NCBI GenBank assembly: GCA_017552495.1
Contig: JAFZPW010000053.1
Location: forward strand, 1 to 5,079
Length of the DNA stretch: 5,079 nucleotides
Source: Clostridia bacterium
GTDB lineage: Bacteria > Bacillota > Clostridia > Oscillospirales > Butyricicoccaceae
Direction of reading: 5' to 3'
Below are positions 1 through 5,079 of the stretch, piece by piece. A program made the translations under genes and the position numbers. Within the stretch, counting starts at the first letter, position 1. Every line of letters begins with the position of its first letter. The notes below the pieces were generated by a model that made no database searches, was not told the DNA's origin, and worked only from the letters and a program-made list of their open reading frames with translations.

Positions 1-612
1 GAGCCCACCGGCAATCTGGATCCCGCCCGCAGCTTGGAGTTGATGATGCTGCTGGAAAAAATCAACAGCATGGGCACCACTGTGGTGGTGGTGACTCACG
101 CCCGCGAGATCGTGGATCAGTTTTCCAAGCGGGTGATCGCCATCGACGGCGGCATGGTCATTTCGGACAAGACCGGCGGTTATTACGTCCGCCCCGACAT
201 CACCAAGCTCACCGAGGAGGCCCGTCAGCAGGCTTCGGCCTCGGCCCGCCGCCGCAAGGCGCTGGCCGACGAACTGGGCGTGACCCTGTCCGAAGAGGAA
301 ACGCCCGAGCGTCTTTCGGCGGATTACGCGGAACCGGTGGAGGAGCGGGAGCCGGAGGAGGAACCCGCAGAGGAGGGGGAAACCGTCCCGAAGCCCCTCT
401 CGGAGCCAGAGACGCGGCAGAAAGCGGAAGCCGCTTTTTCACAGCCGGAGCAGTCTGCGGAGGCGGCGCCTGTCCAGACGCAGGAAATCTCTGTGCCTAT
501 GCCCGATCCCATGAACGATATTTTTGCTGAACTGGATATCCTTCCCCAACTGATGATGGAATCCGATCAGAAAACGGCTTGGGCGCAAGGGAAGGAGCGT
601 GAGGCAAAATGA
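1..612 (+). CDS. ftsE: Cell division ATP-binding protein FtsE (3' part, with long C-terminal extension)
   Basis: Cytoplasmic ATPase subunit of the FtsEX complex, which drives peptidoglycan hydrolase activation across the membrane during division or elongation. The gene is open from base 1 in frame 1, so the Walker A and signature motifs lie upstream. The 203 visible residues begin with EPTGNLDP: the catalytic Glu that follows the Walker B Asp, then the D-loop. The H-loop is the His of VVVTHAREI (visible residue 33, bases 97-99). The conserved fold appears to end near GGMVISDKTGGYY (residues 50-62). Well-known FtsE proteins (about 220-230 aa) stop close to there, but here about 140 residues follow: a charged helical piece (67-94), an acidic Pro/Glu-rich linker (97-168) and a short hydrophobic patch (DPMNDIFAELDILPQLMME, 169-187). 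The stop overlaps the ftsX start (ATGA), which implies translational coupling. Identity rests on the ABC motifs plus the ftsX neighbour. Confidence 0.95.
   Translation, partial: EPTGNLDPARSLELMMLLEKINSMGTTVVVVTHAREIVDQFSKRVIAIDGGMVISDKTGGYYVRPDITKLTEEARQQASASARRRKALADELGVTLSEEETPERLSADYAEPVEEREPEEEPAEEGETVPKPLSEPETRQKAEAAFSQPEQSAEAAPVQTQEISVPMPDPMNDIFAELDILPQLMMESDQKTAWAQGKEREAK
591..597 (+). promoter_or_regulatory. Ribosome binding site for ftsX inside ftsE
   Basis: GAAGGAG lies 11 nt before the ATG at 609, within the last codons of ftsE. It supports this start over later Met codons and fits coupled translation through the ATGA overlap. Confidence 0.7.
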
Positions 613-1520
613 GCCGGGAAAACAACAAAAGCGACCGCAAGGCCGGGTTCGGCTATTTTTTGAAAGAGGGATTTTCCGGGATTTTCGTTCACGGGTTCAC
701 CAGCTTTGCGGCGGTGACGGTAATCGCCGCCTGCCTGATGATTACGGGAATTTTCAGTCTGGTGGCTTATAACATCGACCTTCAGATCCGCAAACTGGCC
801 GGTGAGAGCGAGATCGTAGTATATATCGACGACAGCGTGGAGCGCACAGAGGCCATGGCGCTGGGGGCGCGGATCCGTGCGCTGGACAATGTGAAATCCG
901 CCGTCTTCGTCACGAAAGAGCGGCTTTTTGAGGATTATCTGGAGTCTCTGGGCGATGAAGCCTATGTAATGGAGGAACTGCGGGAGGACAACCCGCTGCG
1001 GGACAGCTATCAGATTTTCATGAACGATCCGGCGCTGCATAAGGAAACCGTGGAGGAACTGGAAAAGATCGGCGGCATCGCCTCCAGCAGTTCGTCGCAG
1101 GAGGTGTCCGAGCGGCTGATCCAGATCCGCCGGGTCACCACCGTGATTTCCTATACCCTCATCGCCCTGCTGGGGGGCGTCAGCGTCTTTATTATCGCCA
1201 ACACCGTCAAGCTGGCCATGCTGGCCCGGCGGGAGGAGATCGCCGTGATGAAGATGGTGGGCGCCACCAATCATTTTATCCGGGCTCCCTTTGTGGTAGA
1301 GGGCGTGGTGCTGGGGATGCTGGGCGCGCTGCTGGCCTTTTTCGTCCAATGGGGCGTGTATCAGCGGATCACCGGCGAACTGACCAAGGGAACGGCCATT
1401 TTGGATATGATCCGCTTTGCCACGGTGTGGAAGCCCGTGCTTTTGCTCATGCTGTGCGCCGGACTGGTGCTGGGCGTGGGCGGAAGTGTTCTGACGATTC
1501 GAAAGTTCTTGAAGGTGTAA
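609..1520 (+). CDS. ftsX: Cell division protein FtsX, ABC-type permease subunit
   Basis: Polytopic membrane partner of FtsE that relays its ATPase cycle to a murein hydrolase outside the membrane. The 303 aa fit the family size. By hydrophobicity there are four membrane segments, roughly residues 31-54, 178-200, 226-249 and 273-296. Between the first and second lies an extracytoplasmic domain of about 120 residues (55-176), the part known in other species to bind the hydrolase. The family hallmark follows TM2: REEIAVMKMVGATNHFIRAP (208-227), then FVVEG, which precedes TM3. A run of five serines (159-163) sits near the end of the outer domain. The start ATG overlaps the ftsE stop; an AAGGAG-type site at 592-597 lies 11 nt upstream. 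The next gene begins 4 nt after the stop, so expression should be coupled to both neighbours. Confidence 0.96.
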   Translation: MSRENNKSDRKAGFGYFLKEGFSGIFVHGFTSFAAVTVIAACLMITGIFSLVAYNIDLQIRKLAGESEIVVYIDDSVERTEAMALGARIRALDNVKSAVFVTKERLFEDYLESLGDEAYVMEELREDNPLRDSYQIFMNDPALHKETVEELEKIGGIASSSSSQEVSERLIQIRRVTTVISYTLIALLGGVSVFIIANTVKLAMLARREEIAVMKMVGATNHFIRAPFVVEGVVLGMLGALLAFFVQWGVYQRITGELTKGTAILDMIRFATVWKPVLLLMLCAGLVLGVGGSVLTIRKFLKV

Positions 1521-1524
1521 CGGT

Positions 1525-2754
1525 ATGAGTCAACAGAAAAAAACAAGTTATGAAAAGCGCATGAGCCGCCGGCGGATGCTGGTGGGGATCATGGCTGCCG
1601 TTTTGGCGCTTTTGATGTTCGGGGGCGTGCTGCTTTCGGCGCTTATACCCCGCGCCATTACCAAATCGCAGGTGGAGGCGCTGAAAAAACAGGCTGCCGA
1701 GGCTACTGCACGCAAGGGCGAACTGAAAAAGAAACTGGCGGGCATCAATTCCGACCTGAGCAAGCTGGAGCAGCAGATCGCCTTGCTGGATCAGCAGATC
1801 GAGGCGCAGGAGGACGAGATCGCGGCGCAGGAGGCGCTTTTGGAGGAACTGACCAAGCTCATCGGGGAAAAGACCATCGAACTTGCCGAAAGCGAGGCTG
1901 AGCAGGAACGGCAATACGGAACCATGCGCGACCGCATCCGTTATATGGCGGAGCACGGCAACACCAGTTATCTCTCCATCCTGCTTTCTTCCGACAGTTT
2001 TTCGGATTTTCTGAACCGCTATGAGATCATCAAGCAGATCTCCCTGCGGGATGAAAAGCTCTTTGAAAAACTGAGAGCCATCCGGGACAAGGTGGCGGTA
2101 GAAAAGCAGGAGTTGGAGGAAAGCAAAACCGAAGAGGAAGAGATCCGCGTCCAGATGGAGCAGAACAAGGTGGAACTGGAGAAGCAGCGGGCCGAAAAGA
2201 TCCGGCAGCAGAAGGAGGCCATGGACGCCAAGAACGCGGCCAACAAAGCGTATGCCGAAATGATCGAAAAAGAAGAAAAGCTGCTGGCCGATTACAAGAA
2301 GGCGGCCGCCGAGCTGGCGGCTCAGAGCACCTATGTGGGCGGCACCTTTATGTGGCCGCTGCCCGCGGCTAACAATGTGGTCACCTGCCGCTATGGAATG
2401 CGGAAGCATCCCATTACCGGCGTCCGCAAACTGCACACCGGCATCGACCTGCGTGCCTCCACGGGCACCAAGGTTTATGCCGCCAACAGCGGAACGGTGA
2501 CCACCTCCGGTTACAGTTCGGCCTGGGGCAATTATATCATCATCAGTCACGGCGGCGGGCTTACTACTCTGTACGCCCATCTGAGCCGCCGCTCGGTATC
2601 CAAGGGCAGCAAGGTCAAACGGGGCGACATCATCGGTTACAGTGGCAACACCGGTTACAGCACCGGCCCGCATCTGCACTTTGAGATCAACAAGAACGGG
2701 ACGCCCTACGATCCGCTCACCGAGTTCAAAGACTTTACCGTTAAGTATTCTTGA
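1525..2754 (+). CDS. Membrane-targeted coiled-coil M23 peptidase, EnvC/PcsB-like FtsEX-associated murein hydrolase
   Basis: Predicted zinc endopeptidase that cuts peptidoglycan cross-links or peptide bridges outside the membrane, probably under FtsEX control. The 409 aa begin with a basic n-region and one hydrophobic segment (about 18-41) that is either a signal peptide or an anchor; no clear AxA cleavage site is visible. Residues 47-128 and 175-266 are long charged heptad-like helices. Between them lies a stretch with GNTSYLSILLSSDSFSDFLN (145-164), typical of the N-terminal region of PcsB/CwlO-like hydrolases. The C-terminal M23 (LytM) domain spans about 275-400. It holds HTGID (H304, D308), YAHL (H352) and GPHLHFE (H383, H385), so all zinc ligands and catalytic histidines are present. 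E. coli EnvC, by contrast, has a degenerate site and only activates amidases. The start is favoured by GAAGGT at 1511-1516; Met13 (1561) is an alternative. The 4-nt gap to ftsX suggests it is the complex's client. Substrate bond is unknown. Confidence 0.9.
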   Translation: MSQQKKTSYEKRMSRRRMLVGIMAAVLALLMFGGVLLSALIPRAITKSQVEALKKQAAEATARKGELKKKLAGINSDLSKLEQQIALLDQQIEAQEDEIAAQEALLEELTKLIGEKTIELAESEAEQERQYGTMRDRIRYMAEHGNTSYLSILLSSDSFSDFLNRYEIIKQISLRDEKLFEKLRAIRDKVAVEKQELEESKTEEEEIRVQMEQNKVELEKQRAEKIRQQKEAMDAKNAANKAYAEMIEKEEKLLADYKKAAAELAAQSTYVGGTFMWPLPAANNVVTCRYGMRKHPITGVRKLHTGIDLRASTGTKVYAANSGTVTTSGYSSAWGNYIIISHGGGLTTLYAHLSRRSVSKGSKVKRGDIIGYSGNTGYSTGPHLHFEINKNGTPYDPLTEFKDFTVKYS

Positions 2755-2760
2755 TTTCCG

Positions 2761-2765
2761 AGGAG
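2761..2765 (+). promoter_or_regulatory. Ribosome binding site deciding the ctpA-like start
   Basis: AGGAG is 10 nt before the ATG at 2776. Another ATG at 2768 is only 2 nt from this site and its frame closes after three codons (ATG AAG CCA TGA), overlapping the real start. The 2776 ATG is therefore the functional start. Confidence 0.65.
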
Positions 2766-2775
2766 TTATGAAGCC

Positions 2776-3993
2776 ATGAAAAACCATACTATCCGGATCG
2801 CCACGGCTCTCATGCTGATGCTTTTGGCCGCAGTGGTCACTTTCGTCATCACCTTTACCATGACGGCAGAGCATTTCGGACAAAGACTGGACGAACTGGA
2901 GCAAATGAAAGTGCGCTACGGCAAGCTGGAAAAGATATCCGAGATCGTAGAGAAGAATTTTATCGCGGAATACGACGAGCAAGAGGCCGTGGAAACCATG
3001 CTGGCAGGCTATATCGACGGGTTGGGCGACCGCTGGTCGGCCTATTATACCGCCGAGGAGACCGCCGCGATCGCCGAGGACAACGCCAACGCCTATGTGG
3101 GCATCGGTGTGACGTACAGTTCCGCGGCGGAAAATCTGTATGAGATCATGTCGGTGACGGCAGACGGCCCCGCAGACCGGGCGGGGATCCGGGCGGGGGA
3201 CGTGATGGTCGCCGCCGCCGGGACAAATGTTTCCGAACTGCGGGAGCCAATCGAGCTTACTGCGCTGGTGCGCGGGGAAAAGGGAACCGACGTGGAGCTG
3301 ACGCTCTCCCGCGGAGGCGAGGAATACACCGTTATCGTCACCCGCGACGAGATCCGCACATATAGCGTTTCCGGCGATCTGCTGGAGGGAGATATCGGCT
3401 ATATCGCCATTCGGGACTTTGATTCCGGCGTGGGCGACGAGTTTCGCAATATGCTCAACAGCCTGCTGGACCAAGGCGCACGAGCCTTTGTGTTTGACGT
3501 GCGAAACGATCCCGGCGGCTATCTGGAGGAGATGAGGAGCTGCCTTGATCTGCTTTTGCCCGAGGGCATTGTCATTACCACCGTGGACAAGCAGGGCAAC
3601 GAAACGCCGTATACCTCCGACGCCGGCTGCATCGAGACGCCCATGGCCGTCCTCACCAATGAATATTCCATTTCGGCGGCGGAGTTTTTCGCTGCGGCGC
3701 TGCAGGAGTATGAGGCTGCCGCCGTGGTGGGTGAGCGCACCACCGGCAAGGGCTATTCCCAGCAGACCTATCAGCTTTCCGACGGCTCCAGCGTGCACAT
3801 TTCCACCAGCCGGTATTATACGCCCAAGGGCAACAGCCTTGCCGATACCGGGGTTACGCCCGACATCCTGGCCGAGGTGGATGAGGAAGAGTTCCGTCTT
3901 TTGGCCGAAGGACGGCTGGAACGGGAAAACGATTCACAGCTTCGGGCCGCGCTGGATTATCTGAATCAGCGACTTCCCGCGCAGGGAGAATAA
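2776..3993 (+). CDS. S41 family carboxy-terminal processing protease (CtpA/CtpB-like)
   Basis: Membrane-anchored serine protease with its catalytic part outside the cytoplasm. S41A enzymes trim or degrade envelope proteins using a PDZ domain to gate the active site. Of 405 aa, residues 8-29 form one hydrophobic segment. A helical region follows (35-100), then a PDZ domain at about 105-190 (YVGIGVTYS, PADRAGIRAGDVMV), and the protease core to about 365. The Ser/Lys/Gln triad is readable: S300 in NEYSISAAEF, K325 in TTGKGYSQQ, and Q329. The Ser-Lys spacing of 25 and Lys-Gln spacing of 4 match CtpB-type enzymes. DVRNDPGG (241-248) is the other family signature. The SISAAE motif is a variant of the usual SASASE but keeps the nucleophile. 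Two cysteines (C256, C285) lie in the core. AGGAG at 2761-2765, 10 nt from the ATG, supports the start. It is the last gene of the ftsEX cluster; its target is not shown by the sequence. Confidence 0.93.
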   Translation: MKNHTIRIATALMLMLLAAVVTFVITFTMTAEHFGQRLDELEQMKVRYGKLEKISEIVEKNFIAEYDEQEAVETMLAGYIDGLGDRWSAYYTAEETAAIAEDNANAYVGIGVTYSSAAENLYEIMSVTADGPADRAGIRAGDVMVAAAGTNVSELREPIELTALVRGEKGTDVELTLSRGGEEYTVIVTRDEIRTYSVSGDLLEGDIGYIAIRDFDSGVGDEFRNMLNSLLDQGARAFVFDVRNDPGGYLEEMRSCLDLLLPEGIVITTVDKQGNETPYTSDAGCIETPMAVLTNEYSISAAEFFAAALQEYEAAAVVGERTTGKGYSQQTYQLSDGSSVHISTSRYYTPKGNSLADTGVTPDILAEVDEEEFRLLAEGRLERENDSQLRAALDYLNQRLPAQGE

Positions 3994-4035
3994 AGCGGGC
4001 GTTGCCGTCATAAACTGTCAAAAGGCCGCTTTTTT
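3992..4035 (+). terminator. Possible intrinsic terminator after the ctpA-like gene
   Basis: AAAGCGG (3992-3998) can pair with CCGCTTT (4026-4032), and the T run continues to 4035. The 7-bp stem ends in a U-tract, as in intrinsic terminators, but the loop of about 27 nt is long and a competing smaller AAAAG/CTTTT hairpin (4020-4033) exists. Its position just after the operon's last stop and ahead of a strong promoter supports the call. Read-through into greA remains possible. Confidence 0.4.
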
Positions 4036-4072
4036 GGACGGAAAGCCCGGGTGAAAATCGACCGCGCACACC

Positions 4073-4101
4073 TTGACATCCCGGACAACGCGCCATATAA
4101 T
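4073..4101 (+). promoter_or_regulatory. Consensus housekeeping (sigma-A/sigma-70) promoter for greA-lysS
   Basis: The -35 box TTGACA (4073-4078) and -10 box TATAAT (4096-4101) both match consensus at 6 of 6 positions, with the optimal 17-bp spacer. No extended -10 TG is present. Transcription should start near 4108, giving a leader of about 63 nt before greA. The arrangement is directly visible; strong activity is inferred from the consensus match. Confidence 0.9.
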
Positions 4102-4117
4102 AAAATCTTGATAATCT

Positions 4118-4140
4118 TTCCAATTCAATGCAATTGAGAA
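4118..4140 (+). repeat. Imperfect AT-rich inverted repeat in the greA leader
   Basis: CAATT (4121-4125) and AATTG (4132-4136) are complementary around a 6-nt loop. TTC (4118-4120) and GAA (4138-4140) can extend the stem past a bulged A. It sits roughly 10-30 nt after the predicted transcription start. It could be a weak RNA hairpin, an operator, or chance in an AT-rich leader. Confidence 0.3.
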
Positions 4141-4154
4141 TACCGAAGGAACAT

Positions 4155-4160
4155 AGGGGG
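4155..4160 (+). promoter_or_regulatory. Ribosome binding site for greA
   Basis: AGGGGG lies 10 nt before the ATG at 4171, with GAAGGA (4145-4150) as a second purine-rich stretch further upstream. Both support the start chosen for greA. Confidence 0.65.
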
Positions 4161-4170
4161 TTGCTGTCAT

Positions 4171-4653
4171 ATGCAGAAACAGTACAAACTGACCAAAGAG
4201 CGTCTGGATGAGCTCAAAGCCGAGCTGGAGCATCTGAAAACCGTGCGGGAGCACGAGGTAGCGGAGCTGATAAAAGAGGCGAGGGGCTTCGGCGATCTTT
4301 CGGAGAACAGCGAATATGACGAGGCCAAAAACGAGCAGGGCAAGCTCTATTCCCGCATCGCGGAGCTGGAGGCCATCATTCCCAACGCCATCATCATCGA
4401 CGAAACTGCTGCGGCCGACAAGGGCGCCAACATCGGTACGACCGTAACGGTGGAGCGTCTGGACAACGGCGCCAAAATGGAGTTTGTTTTGGTGGGCTCG
4501 CAGGAGGCCAACCCCAAAACCGTGCCCATGCGGCTTTCCGACGAATCGCCCTTTGGCAGAGCCGTGATGGGGCATCATGTGGGAGAGATCGTATCGGTGG
4601 ACGCTCCCGCTATGAGTTTTCAGGTAAAGATCCTGCGCGTCAGCAGAACTTAA
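4171..4653 (+). CDS. greA: Transcription elongation factor GreA
   Basis: Cytoplasmic factor that enters the RNA polymerase secondary channel and stimulates cleavage of backtracked RNA, rescuing stalled complexes. The 160 aa match GreA length. Residues 1-75 form the antiparallel coiled-coil finger; its tip carries GDLSENSEYDEAKNEQG (41-57), with the acidic residues D42 and E45 at the positions that coordinate the catalytic magnesium in GreA. The C-terminal FKBP-like domain (about 82-160) contains the signature SPFGRAVMGHHVGEIVSVDA (126-145). The gene begins a new transcription unit behind a consensus promoter and is followed 20 nt later by lysS, a pairing found in many Bacillota. GreB is an alternative family member, but Bacillota normally have only GreA. 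Nothing is odd about it. Confidence 0.97.
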   Translation: MQKQYKLTKERLDELKAELEHLKTVREHEVAELIKEARGFGDLSENSEYDEAKNEQGKLYSRIAELEAIIPNAIIIDETAAADKGANIGTTVTVERLDNGAKMEFVLVGSQEANPKTVPMRLSDESPFGRAVMGHHVGEIVSVDAPAMSFQVKILRVSRT

Positions 4654-4660
4654 AAGAAAT

Positions 4661-4666
4661 TGAGGA
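4661..4666 (+). promoter_or_regulatory. Ribosome binding site for lysS
   Basis: TGAGGA is 7 nt before the ATG at 4674, in the 20-nt gap after the greA stop. It fixes the lysS start; no separate promoter or terminator is seen in the gap. Confidence 0.7.
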
Positions 4667-4673
4667 CAGAAAT

Positions 4674-5079
4674 ATGACAGAAGAACATCGTGAAGCGGAA
4701 CTTCAGCAGGAACAGGAACTGAGCGAGATCCTGCAGATCCGCAGGGACAAGCTGGCCGCACTGCGGGCCGAGGGACGCGATCCCTTCCTGCAGGTGCGTT
4801 TCGACCGGACGGCCGACAGCCGGTCCATCGTCGAAAATTTTGAAATCATGGAAAATCAGGACGTGGCCGTTGCCGGCCGCATCATGTCCAAGCGGGACAT
4901 GGGCAAGGCGTCCTTCTATCACATTCAGGATCATGCGGGCCAGATCCAGATCTATGTCCGCGTTGACGAACTGGGCGAGGCGGAATACGACCGCTTCAAG
5001 AAACTGGATATCGGCGACATTATCGGCGTCAAGGGCTATGTCTTCCGCACCAGACGGGGCGAGATCTCCATTCATGTGC
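4674..5079 (+). CDS. lysS: Lysyl-tRNA synthetase, class II (5' part)
   Basis: Cytoplasmic enzyme that charges tRNA-Lys with lysine using ATP. Only the first 135 codons are in the window and the frame is still open at the end, so the class II catalytic core (motifs 1-3) lies outside. The visible part starts with an acidic helical leader, then RRDKLAALRAEGRDPF (residues 23-38), typical of LysS. The N-terminal anticodon-binding OB fold follows: VAVAGRIMSKRDMGKASFYH (64-83), IQDHAGQIQIYV, and LDIGDIIGVKGYVFRTRRGE (111-130). The OB-fold wording is specific for LysS rather than AspRS or AsnRS. The gene is probably co-transcribed with greA from the promoter at 4073-4101. No T-box or other aminoacyl-tRNA-sensing leader is visible before it. 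Confidence 0.96.
   Translation, partial: MTEEHREAELQQEQELSEILQIRRDKLAALRAEGRDPFLQVRFDRTADSRSIVENFEIMENQDVAVAGRIMSKRDMGKASFYHIQDHAGQIQIYVRVDELGEAEYDRFKKLDIGDIIGVKGYVFRTRRGEISIHV

Noticed and set aside
1083..1097. Five-serine run in the FtsX outer domain
   Set aside because: The codons are mixed and the position falls in a variable loop before TM2; likely ordinary drift rather than a functional tract.
567..1349. A 260-codon minus-strand frame opposite ftsX
   Set aside because: Composition is His/Gln-rich antisense noise without motifs, and ftsX is unambiguous on the other strand.
1771..1840. Near-repeated CAGCAGATC/GCGCAGGAG units
   Set aside because: They follow from the Gln/Glu-rich coiled coil of the M23 protein and are not independent DNA repeats.
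2768..2779. Three-codon mini-frame ATG AAG CCA TGA overlapping the start of the S41 gene
   Set aside because: Only 2 nt from the Shine-Dalgarno-like site, so unlikely to be initiated; most simply a chance ATG.
1447..3798. A 783-codon open frame on the minus strand, antisense to the M23 and S41 genes
   Set aside because: The predicted protein is His/Gly/Leu-rich with no recognisable domain. It lies fully opposite two well-supported genes, and such stop-free antisense frames are expected when GC-biased codon use avoids TTA, CTA and TCA.
3545..3964. A 139-codon plus-strand frame inside the S41 gene
   Set aside because: Arg/Pro-rich shifted-frame translation of the protease; no ribosome binding site or motif of its own.
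4016..4021. TTGACA on the minus strand in the ctpA-greA gap, as a divergent promoter
   Set aside because: No -10-like hexamer lies 16-18 bp away on that strand, and no minus-strand gene follows.
4018..4761. A 247-codon minus-strand frame across the greA promoter, greA and the lysS start
   Set aside because: It runs through a consensus promoter and two clear genes and resembles no family. The minus-strand frame at 4650-5075 opposite lysS is rejected for the same reason.

Overview
The window is a compact, single-strand stretch of bacterial core genome. All six recognised genes lie on the + strand and almost every base is used. GC-rich wobble positions, a small ftsEX-peptidase-ctpA cluster and a greA-lysS pair with a consensus sigma-A type promoter suggest a GC-rich anaerobic Bacillota, most likely a gut Clostridia of the Oscillospiraceae/Ruminococcaceae type. 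This taxonomic guess is inference from protein style and gene order, not from any marker gene.

Region 1 (1-3993) is a tight cell-envelope operon. It holds the 3' part of ftsE (cut by the window start exactly at the Walker B glutamate), then ftsX (ATGA overlap), a coiled-coil M23 peptidase of the EnvC/PcsB-like architecture (4-nt gap), and a membrane-anchored S41 carboxy-terminal processing protease (21-nt gap). FtsE and FtsX form an ABC-type complex that does not transport but passes ATP-driven conformational changes across the membrane to a periplasmic or extracellular murein hydrolase. Here the likely client, with a complete zinc-peptidase active site, is encoded directly next to it. The S41 protease could act in turnover or processing of such envelope proteins. 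FtsE carries an unusual acidic, Pro/Glu-rich C-terminal extension of about 140 residues.

Region 2 (3994-4170) is the only real intergenic gap. It contains a possible but imperfect terminator for the ctpA end, a textbook promoter (TTGACA, 17-bp spacer, TATAAT), a leader of about 63 nt with a small imperfect inverted repeat, and the greA ribosome binding site.

Region 3 (4171-5079) is a greA-lysS unit: transcript-cleavage factor GreA followed 20 nt later by class II lysyl-tRNA synthetase, which runs off the window end after its anticodon-binding OB fold. Nothing here looks like a mobile element, CRISPR array, RNA gene or new defence system. The most notable points are the FtsE tail, the intact hydrolase beside ftsEX, the linked protease, and the perfect greA promoter.
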